DNA of 64,000 nucleotides from NCBI GenBank assembly GCA_000467715.1, contig AJFK01000061.1, forward strand, positions 62,001 through 126,000, in the 5' to 3' direction. The first letter of the stretch is position 1. Each line of letters starts with the position of its first letter. A program made the translations under genes and the position numbers. Of this stretch, positions 57,127-64,000 are shown piece by piece. A model generated the notes under the pieces. It made no database searches and had not been told where the DNA came from. It worked only from the letters and a program-made list of their open reading frames with translations. This stretch comes from Hysterium pulicare CBS 123377 (taxonomy: Eukaryota > Ascomycota > Dothideomycetes > Hysteriales > Hysteriaceae).

Positions 57127-57972
57127 ATGTCACTCCCCGGGAGCGGAGTCTTAATCCTCTGGGGTGATGTGAATGGTAATTTAACAAATGAAGATGAATT
57201 GAATGACTGGTGGACTAACGAGCATCTGCCGGAAAGATTAGCGCTCCCTGGGTTTTTGCGCGCACGACGTTACTACTCGACAGCAGCCAGTCTGCCCTTC
57301 CGAAGATATTTGGCATGTTACGACGTGTTGTCTTTGACAGACTTGACCTCGAGGGAATACATGGCTGCGCTGAATGCACCGACCGTACGGACCTCCAACT
57401 TCATGCCAACCCTCGCGTCTATGAATCGCTCGGCATGCTCCGTTGTGCATTCAATGGGCAGACCTGAGTTTAGCAATACCAGCGAGGGTATTACGGGCGC
57501 AACTTTGGCTCAAGTTATTTTTCTATTTCCATTAGACCCGAGAGACTCGAATAAGCCAAAGGACTCGAGTACCCTGGGGGAAGATCAGAAGGAATTCCAG
57601 CATTGGATCCTTCATGCGATATCTCCCAATATTATGTCAAGCCATCCAAGTGTTTTAGCTTTTCATCTCTTACTGCACAACGATGGTGCGACTCGTTCCG
57701 GCAGTTCGAGCAAGTCGTACGATGCTGTGCGGTTCTCCAATGGCGACAACGCGAAGAGAGGTAGCAGTAATAACGACCGTAAATACGCCGCCCTGGTAGA
57801 ATTTTCTTTATCGTCCGTCTCACCATCATCAGAGACGCTCTGCCAGCAAGTCATTTCTTTTATCGTCGGCCAATTAAGGATACGCAAATGTCGAGAAATA
57901 TCATGGGACCACTTCACGCTTATATGCTCTATTAACTCCCATCGACGATCCTCCAGAGTCTCTGCTCTCTGA
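57127..57972 (+). CDS. EthD/Dabb-like dimeric alpha-beta barrel protein
   Basis: This is an intronless frame of 281 residues. The N-terminal ~100 residues (LILWGDVNGNLTNEDELNDW, then WTNEHLPERLALPGFLRAR, then YLACYDVLSLTDLTSREYMA) have the EthD-type ferredoxin-like fold, with the EHLPER core (H and E) seen in many fungal small-molecule enzymes and in stand-alone proteins near secondary-metabolite genes. A second half (TLAQVIFLFPLDP; DRKYAALVEFSLSSVSPSSE) may be a second, more degenerate copy of the fold. The start at 57127 was chosen because it begins four residues before the fold; an in-frame ATG lies 90 bases upstream. The substrate is unknown. The PKS is 7 kb away with unrelated genes between, so a shared role is uncertain. 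Confidence 0.7.
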   Translation: MSLPGSGVLILWGDVNGNLTNEDELNDWWTNEHLPERLALPGFLRARRYYSTAASLPFRRYLACYDVLSLTDLTSREYMAALNAPTVRTSNFMPTLASMNRSACSVVHSMGRPEFSNTSEGITGATLAQVIFLFPLDPRDSNKPKDSSTLGEDQKEFQHWILHAISPNIMSSHPSVLAFHLLLHNDGATRSGSSSKSYDAVRFSNGDNAKRGSSNNDRKYAALVEFSLSSVSPSSETLCQQVISFIVGQLRIRKCREISWDHFTLICSINSHRRSSRVSAL

Positions 57973-58645
57973 TAGAGCGAAGCTTTCGACATTCCGACAC
58001 CGATTTGAAGAGCGTTCCGCCTCATCATGACATAAAGCGAGCCGAATAGTCTGACCGGTGTACCGCTGAAGAGAATTTAGTCCGAACTACTACCTCGTCG
58101 CACATCAAGGATCATAGTCCTCCTACAATATCTACAAGGCTGCGCAGCCCGGACCGGTGATCGTTACCCATCCAGGGATGTCCTTGCCTTGACAGCAGAC
58201 GGTAAGGACTTCTTGTTCGAAAAGGCACTTACTTTTCAACTGACAATACAGCAATTTCAGCTTTGCCAGTGAGCATGCGGATACTCAACGATTAGTCTAC
58301 TTCTGTTCCGCCCCACAAGACTAGATTCGGTAGCATTTAGATGCTCACGGACCGAACGCGAATGGGCCATTATATCAAACGTGCATTGCCACGTACGGCT
58401 ACAAAGGACGCATCAACACGGCGCTTGAAGCGAAACCCTCGTTCAACAGTTACCTAAAAAGACCCTCTTCCCACAAAGATATCGTGGCTAGCTTTTTCTT
58501 CCTTCCTCTTATTCTCTTATTGGCTTATGCAAGGTGCCCAGAACGGTTAGCCGCAGGTTGGGCCAACTCATCACGACATATCATCCATGTCACATCTTCA
58601 GCAATGTCCTGCTGCTCTCCTCAAGTCATCTAAAAAATTTCTATT
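57973..58645. other. Intergenic, nothing firm
   Basis: A short plus-strand stretch near 58135-58190 (AAQPGPVIVTHPGMSL) looks coding but is isolated and cannot be placed in a family. The remainder is the HET gene promoter. Confidence 0.35.
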
Positions 58646-60751
58646 ATGTCGGATCCTGCTTTATCCTCTTCCGCAAGTCATCTTTGTGCAACCTGCGGCT
58701 CCATCGACTTTGAGCAGCTCATCAAAACCTGCGAGGGAGGTTATGATCTCGGACATGTCGCGGAAATCTTCCAGAAATCCTATTGCTCGTTTTGCAGACT
58801 TGTCACTAGCACGTTGAAAGAACGATGGGATGAGGGCGGCTATGCGCGTAACAAGAACGACTTCAAAACCAACCCGCTGTTAGTTGGCCGCGTCCAATTG
58901 ACCGCAAATGGGAGGACCACGTGGCGGAAGGATCGAGATAGCGACTTCCAACTCACAGTACCGCTGCCTGTTGAGCCATTGGGTGCTGGGCCGGACCAAC
59001 CGCTTATTGGGTATATATACATCGCTTCCGAAGATGTGCAACGCTTAGGACTCGTCAGTCAATATAACGGCCGTATTATCAAAGACTCTGTGAATCCTAG
59101 CTTGATTCGGTCATGGTTGGACAACTGCGATAGTCAACATAGAGAGTTCTGCCTTGTTGATCCTGTAAAGTCGAGTCGGCTACCCCGGAGCTTCAGAGTC
59201 ATTAATGTCGTGGGCGGAAGGCTCGTGTCACCTCCACTGGGATGCCATTATCTGGCTTTAAGCTACGTCTGGGGCCGAGCGAACATAGTGCAAACGTCGA
59301 TGTCGAATCTCTCTTCACTAGAGCGTGAGGGAGCGCTCTTCCATCAATATCAGCTACCTAAAGTGATAACCACCGCCATGAAACTCGTATCCGATACCCA
59401 AGAGAGATATCTTTGGGTAGACGCACTCTGCATTGTGCAGGACAGTCCGGAAGAGAAGCATGATCAGATCAATCACATGGACGCTATCTATCAAGGCGCA
59501 TACGCTACAATTATTGCTGTAGCGGGAACAGACGCAAGTGCGGGTCTTCCTGGGGTAGGGAATACATCTCGTACCCCAACGCAGACGGCGGAGTTAGTCA
59601 TGGGAATGAGGCTTGTCGCGCAGTGCCCACAGTTGAGTCAGATTTTGGAGCAATCACAATGGGACACTAGGGCATGGACGTATCAGGAACGATTACTCTC
59701 GCCGCGTCGGATCTACTTCTCCCCGTCAGAGGTTTTCTTCGAATGCCAGCAAGATCTTCTATGTGAATCTTTTGAAGGACAAATTAGCGACAACTTCTTG
59801 CTTGATCCACTCCAGATGGCTCATATCGTGTCCGGAGCGGGAAAGCGACCAAGCTACTACACTCCCGATGCCCTCGAAACGTTCAATACGTTTAGTCGAT
59901 CCATCCAGCAATATTCTGAGAAGAACTTGTCATATCACTCCGACATACTAAACGCATTTGCCGGAGTCTCGGCGCTCTGGGAAAGCACATTCCAATGGAA
60001 ACTTACTCAAGGTTTCCCCCAGACTTTCTTCCATTACGGCTTACTTTGGCAACCAAAAGGCCGCATTCAACGCCGCGCGATAACAACACAAGAAGGAAAG
60101 ACGACCTACCCTTTTTCCAGCTGGTCGTGGACCGGATGGGTTGGCCCCGTCGCCTATAAACGCATCGAAACACCCGCTCTCTTCCACTCAGAAGTAGATA
60201 AGTTCGAAATTGAACGCAACTCATCACTCCCCGACGTTCTCAAGTTCTCGACGTCTTCTGCCGAGTTCGCAATTTCGCCAACAAATGGATTAGTGTACGA
60301 AGCAAGCGAGTATTACTCTACAACCGAATTCTATTTCACCATCCACGATACCAACGGCCATCAATGCGGGATCACCTCTATTCAATTGCCTTCATTCGCC
60401 GATAATACCTCCCCCGTCACCTTTACATGTCTTCTCCTCTCCCGCGCACGCGATCCCGATGGTTCAGACCTTTCGCAGTACGCGCGACGCTGCAAAAACG
60501 TCAAAGTGCAATCCGAGGTAGATTATCTGGAGATGCTAGAGAAGGATGCAGTGGATATGGAATGGCCTGCAAGAATGACGGCTGGAGAGTTTGATTATGA
60601 GGTTTATGAAAGTAGGTTGTGGTGTTTGATGTATGTGATGGTCGTTGTGAGGGAGGGCGAGTTTTGGAGGAGGGTGGGTGTGGGGGTGGTGCATGAGGAT
60701 GCTTGGGAGGCGGGTGTGGTGGAAAGAGTCATAGTGGCTAGGGTGATTTGA
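58646..60751 (+). CDS. HET-domain protein, 701 aa
   Basis: This is an intronless gene of the common tyrosinase-independent HET class with an N-terminal Cys-rich head. CATCGSIDFEQLIKTCEGGY and SYCSFCRLVTSTLKE are at residues ~14-60. HET domain motifs (PF06985) lie at about 200-350: CHYLALSYVWG, RYLWVDALCIVQDSPEEKHD, DAIYQGAYATIIAVAGTDA, then the signature RAWTYQERLLSPRRIYF. A region with the family's SYHSDILNAFAGVSALWEST and SWSWTGWVG follows. The protein probably acts in allorecognition or stress-linked cell death, by analogy with other HET proteins. The frame and all motifs are intact. It differs in subclass from the two HET genes at 15-21 kb (WTYQERLLS class versus the RRxWIxQE class). Confidence 0.92.
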   Translation: MSDPALSSSASHLCATCGSIDFEQLIKTCEGGYDLGHVAEIFQKSYCSFCRLVTSTLKERWDEGGYARNKNDFKTNPLLVGRVQLTANGRTTWRKDRDSDFQLTVPLPVEPLGAGPDQPLIGYIYIASEDVQRLGLVSQYNGRIIKDSVNPSLIRSWLDNCDSQHREFCLVDPVKSSRLPRSFRVINVVGGRLVSPPLGCHYLALSYVWGRANIVQTSMSNLSSLEREGALFHQYQLPKVITTAMKLVSDTQERYLWVDALCIVQDSPEEKHDQINHMDAIYQGAYATIIAVAGTDASAGLPGVGNTSRTPTQTAELVMGMRLVAQCPQLSQILEQSQWDTRAWTYQERLLSPRRIYFSPSEVFFECQQDLLCESFEGQISDNFLLDPLQMAHIVSGAGKRPSYYTPDALETFNTFSRSIQQYSEKNLSYHSDILNAFAGVSALWESTFQWKLTQGFPQTFFHYGLLWQPKGRIQRRAITTQEGKTTYPFSSWSWTGWVGPVAYKRIETPALFHSEVDKFEIERNSSLPDVLKFSTSSAEFAISPTNGLVYEASEYYSTTEFYFTIHDTNGHQCGITSIQLPSFADNTSPVTFTCLLLSRARDPDGSDLSQYARRCKNVKVQSEVDYLEMLEKDAVDMEWPARMTAGEFDYEVYESRLWCLMYVMVVVREGEFWRRVGVGVVHEDAWEAGVVERVIVARVI

Positions 60752-61634
60752 AAGAAGCACATATCTTTGGCACGGAGTAACTGGAGTTTTCGTTGTTGAG
60801 TAGAGGATCAAGTATAGATAGCACTGTGGCGCTAAACCGAAATTTTGTCTGAGGAAGAAGCCAATACCGAAATGCTGCATCACAACGTCCTGCACAACTA
60901 TGCGGCTGAGCTTTGATCAACACACTTCTGCAAGCCATCTAGACCATCATCCGCCTTCAGATGGCGCTTGCTGGACCATGTGCACAGGCCCCGATATCTC
61001 TTTGCCTAATTTTCCACCCCAAGTACCCCAATTCGGCTAAACCTGTCGCGCTCACGAGTTCTCCATAGATTGCTCTCCGGCTGCCATGCTTGGGCTTGGA
61101 GGCACTTTCGTCAATCTCATCGTTCAAATCAGAAGTGATCGCGAACGAATACGGGTCCGGCAGAGCGAAGAATACGTTGTTGCAGGATCGGGTGAGTAAT
61201 GATGATCCGTACAATGGACATAGGGAATTATTGCTTGAGAGTAAACGATGATGGGCTGGGTTGGCTTCTGACGCGTATACTCGGTGGTATTGTGTACATA
61301 TATCAATGTACGTTGTATAACTGTGAACCACCCGATCAAAGTGCCAAAATTGAAACTGAAAGTTACTTCTCTCTAAGATGTGAACTTTGCGTAAGATTGT
61401 TGTGACTAACTCCCAGCTGAAGACTATCTTCGAAAAAGCTTCAGTGAGGTATTTCGACTTTTCATTTTGCCATGTTGGTTCTTCAAAGTTACATCGATAG
61501 AATCTATGAGAATTGAACTAAGCTCAAAGTCGTTAAACCTTGCTACACTGCCCCTCAACCTCACCTCAACTCTTATCTCCTTTCCACCCTCTTACCTTTG
61601 GTATTCAAAGACTGTAAATAAGTCAACGGTCGAC
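60752..61634. other. Intergenic, no firm gene
   Basis: A 124-codon minus-strand frame (60957-61331) has no recognisable features. The last part is the promoter of the F-box gene. Confidence 0.4.
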
Positions 61635-63167
61635 ATGGCGAGAAGTTATGATCTAAGAAGCTCGCGTCGCTCTCCCACACCCGCACAAGACCCAGAGTGC
61701 CCGCATGTTTCACCGATCAAGCGCGTTCATCTTCTCGACCTTCCTAATGAGCTTCTGCTAATGATCATTTCGTCTCTTGGCGACCGTGGAGATGAATTCG
61801 CTTTCGCGCTGGCAATAAGCCATATCGCCTTCTTACAACCACAACTGTATGCCGACATATGCCTCGACAACTACCAAGCCGCTGACAACATCAACTACCT
61901 TCTGTGTCAACTACATGATTATCCAACACTAGCAGGCAAGATTAGGAGTGTATCATGTTCTCCTTCGAACGCCTATCAACGGCCAAGCCTTCCTTTCTGA
62001 GCGACCGCAGAAAATTGTGCAGCTAGTGAAGAGGGTGAACCTTGGATCGGAAATGAAGATTTCGAATGACCTTTTCTGGCGCAATTACGAGATGAAAGTG
62101 GCCCTCCTACTGGCTGCTGCTCCCAATTTCCAGAAGGTTCAGTTCGAATTCCGTAAACCCATCACCCGCTACTTCAAAACTCTATCGAAGTCGTTGATAC
62201 CGATATTCGCAAGATTTCGAGCAGATAATCATGCATGCTGAATGTTGCAATCGTGGTAAGAGAAAACCCGATAGGCCTCGATGAAGGCTATGCAGAACTC
62301 CTTTCGTCTATTCTTCAGGCAGGATCTATAGGAACATTATGCCTAGAAGGGGCCGGGCAGCATCTTATTTCTGGGACGTGGAAGGTTCCAGCACAGACGG
62401 CAAACGTCGAAAGCCTGGAGATTCATCATTTGCGCGTTCGTCCCACCTTCATCTGTGGCCTGCTTTGTTCGATGAGTGGACTCAAGTCTTTCTCATGCAT
62501 GATCGCCGTTCCCCTGGCCTCTTGGAGTTCAGGTTTTCGAATGTTCAATCCTCCTCTGTCAGTTCATAAAGACACCCTTGAAAACCTCGACCTTCTTATT
62601 AGACACGACTATACGGATATTGGATTGCCTCTTGCATTGGAAGCTCTTGGATCTTTAAAGCATTTTACAAATCTAAAGAACCTTTACACCTACAGCCACA
62701 TACTCTTTCGCGATGATCCAGAGCCTGACAGCGACGACGAAAGGGAGAGCGAAAGCGAAAGCGACAACAGTTGCTTGCCGATCGGTTCCGACTCGAGCAG
62801 TGGAGGAAAGGGCGAAACGAATAAGCCTTCTAGGAGTGAGGAAGCTGCGCAATTTCTTCCTGAAACACACGAAGAAACAAGTTCAAAGGAGGCTTTATCT
62901 TTGATGGACATACTGCCAGCATCACTACATACTCTAGCGTTGAATACCCGCTACTCATGGAATGCAGAGCCGCTGCTTGACTTTGCACGTCAATTGCGTG
63001 ACTGTAAAGACGAAGCCTTTCCGAAACTTCGCCGTATTAGGGGAGATGAGTTGTCATGGGATCATCCAGCTGAATCACTGGATTTGACGCTTACGGAGGT
63101 GCAACAGTTCAAAGACACTCTCCGACAAGTTGGAGTTACTTTTGACAATGGCATGAAGCGGGAGTAG
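61635..63167 (+). pseudogene. F-box protein, one frame break
   Basis: The gene starts MARSYDLRSSRRSPTPAQDP and contains an N-terminal F-box (HLLDLPNELLLMIISSLGDR, residues ~32-75), which binds Skp1 in SCF ubiquitin ligases. A 61-nt intron (GTATCA...CGCAG, about 61951-62011) joins GKIRS to KIVQLVKRVNLGSE in phase. The frame is then lost near 62232, where a repeated GCATGC-like doublet suggests a 2-nt insertion, and continues as LNVAIVVRENPIGLDEGYAE to 63167. The C-terminal region is leucine-rich and includes an acidic Ser/Glu stretch (DDERESESESDNS). Such variable LRR-like substrate regions are usual in fungal F-box families. If the frame break is an assembly error the gene would be intact. 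Confidence 0.6.
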
Positions 63168-63745
63168 CAATTAGGAACCAGCGATTCTTTCAGTTGTCCG
63201 TTCCGGGTTTTTTCAAGAGGAAGAGATAAGGCGCTGTCGATCTTTGACACCCGTCTCATATCGAAGGCCTCGGAATTTTACCTTTGATTTGTCGCCTGGA
63301 ACTGAATACCACTCAAATTATTACAATTCATGATCAGAGTTGAGTTGAAGGAAGTGGTTGGACAATAGCGCTTGTGAGAAAGCATAGACTACGTAAATAG
63401 CTACAGCGCATACTAGCCTACCCGATCTTGTCTCTAATACTCTACTGGCCTAAGGCTCTCCCGCGCTGGCTTCCTGAGCTTCGGCCACTCAACGTTCACG
63501 GCCGAAGTCCGATGCGCTAGCGTTAATAATTGACCCGCTTTACGCACGAAGCGTACAAGACGTCGAATACAAATACCTCCATTATTCCTCGATAATACTA
63601 AAGATACTTCCAAGTTTAGAACCACTTTGAAACTGTTATACGATTCCAGAACTATAAAGTAACCCATTTCGTTTGACTAAACCACCAACGACGCGTCACT
63701 CACCTCTAAGAAAGTCCACAGCCCAGCACCGAATCGTCTACAAAC
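63168..63745. other. Intergenic, nothing recognised
   Basis: This is the promoter of the DUF1772 gene at its right end. No other feature was seen. Confidence 0.4.
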
Positions 63746-64000
63746 ATGTCAAACCTCACACCAATCCTCCAGACAACTTCAATACTCGCCGCAGCTCTGG
63801 CAGCCGGTAATCCCATCCCATCCCGTCTCCATCTCCTCTCACCAGCTAACAAAAACCCCCCAGGCACAAACCTTTCCACCACTATAATCGCGCTTCCGGC
63901 CCTCCTACAATCTCCACCCAAACTCCTCTCCACCCAATGGCTAGAACTCTACAACCGAGGCATCTTCCCCGTAGTTTCGCTCGCCATGGGTTCAGCAGCT
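63746..64000 (+). CDS. DUF1772 (anthrone oxygenase-like) membrane protein, 5' part
   Basis: This is the start of a DUF1772 membrane protein; the gene runs off the window. Exon 1 is 63746-63806 (MSNLTPILQTTSILAAALAA) and a 57-nt intron ends CCCCAG. Exon 2 begins at 63864 with GTNLSTTIIALPALLQSPPK and LLSTQWLELYNRGIFPVVSL. This is the usual helix 1 and loop of the family, whose members include anthrone oxygenases of aromatic polyketide pathways and many of unknown role. No non-reducing PKS is visible nearby, so the specific reaction is not assigned. Confidence 0.75.
   Translation, partial: MSNLTPILQTTSILAAALAAGNPIPSRLHLLSPANKNPPGTNLSTTIIALPALLQSPPKLLSTQWLELYNRGIFPVVSLAMGSAA

Overview
The window is nuclear DNA of a filamentous ascomycete (Pezizomycotina). 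The gene content fits Leotiomycetes best, but that is inference. Short 47-60 nt GT-AG introns with CTAAC-type branch sites interrupt most genes. HET-domain, BTB/POZ, fungal rhodopsin-type, GH11 xylanase, F-box and DUF1772 proteins, a highly reducing polyketide synthase and many decaying genes form typical accessory-genome content. No virus-like element was recognised.

Layout. 0-3.7 kb: three decaying genes, namely a Mup1-like methionine permease (3' part), a TauD-type sulfonate/taurine dioxygenase and an MFS transporter. 3.9-10.1 kb: intact genes for a rhodopsin-domain membrane protein, a class V aminotransferase and a DUF7707-like secreted/membrane protein. 10.6-14.8 kb: a reductase relic, an intact multi-spanning membrane protein and a broken relative of such proteins. 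15.4-21.6 kb: two divergent HET genes. One is an intact 1045-residue protein; the other is a broken HET plus C2H2 zinc-finger fusion. 23.4-41.4 kb: five BTB/POZ paralogues, all on the minus strand, interspersed with a Cys-Pro repeat protein, the core gene DOA1/UFD3 (PLAA family), a formate/nitrite transporter, a small secreted protein and a remarkable tRNA locus. 43.4-50.3 kb: a damaged reducing PKS of the PKS-NRPS type. 51-57 kb: a small conserved-looking gene, a GH11 xylanase and two decayed secreted-protein genes. 57.1-64 kb: an EthD/Dabb-like protein, a third HET protein, a broken F-box gene and the start of a DUF1772 gene.

Most striking observation. On the minus strand at 33083-33292 lies a complete 73-nt tRNA-Phe(GAA) with perfect stems, split into four pieces by three insertions. 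The middle one is the usual tRNA intron after position 37. The other two (49 and 50 nt, in the D loop and the T stem) look exactly like fungal spliceosomal introns (GTAAGT...branch site...AG). Taken at face value this is a tRNA gene carrying mRNA-type introns, one of which splits the internal Pol III A box.

The genes do not form one pathway. DOA1 is the only clear housekeeping gene. The rest are environment-sensing, self-recognition, nutrient and secretion genes, about ten of which are broken. The BTB group is a locally expanded family with a conserved intron position.
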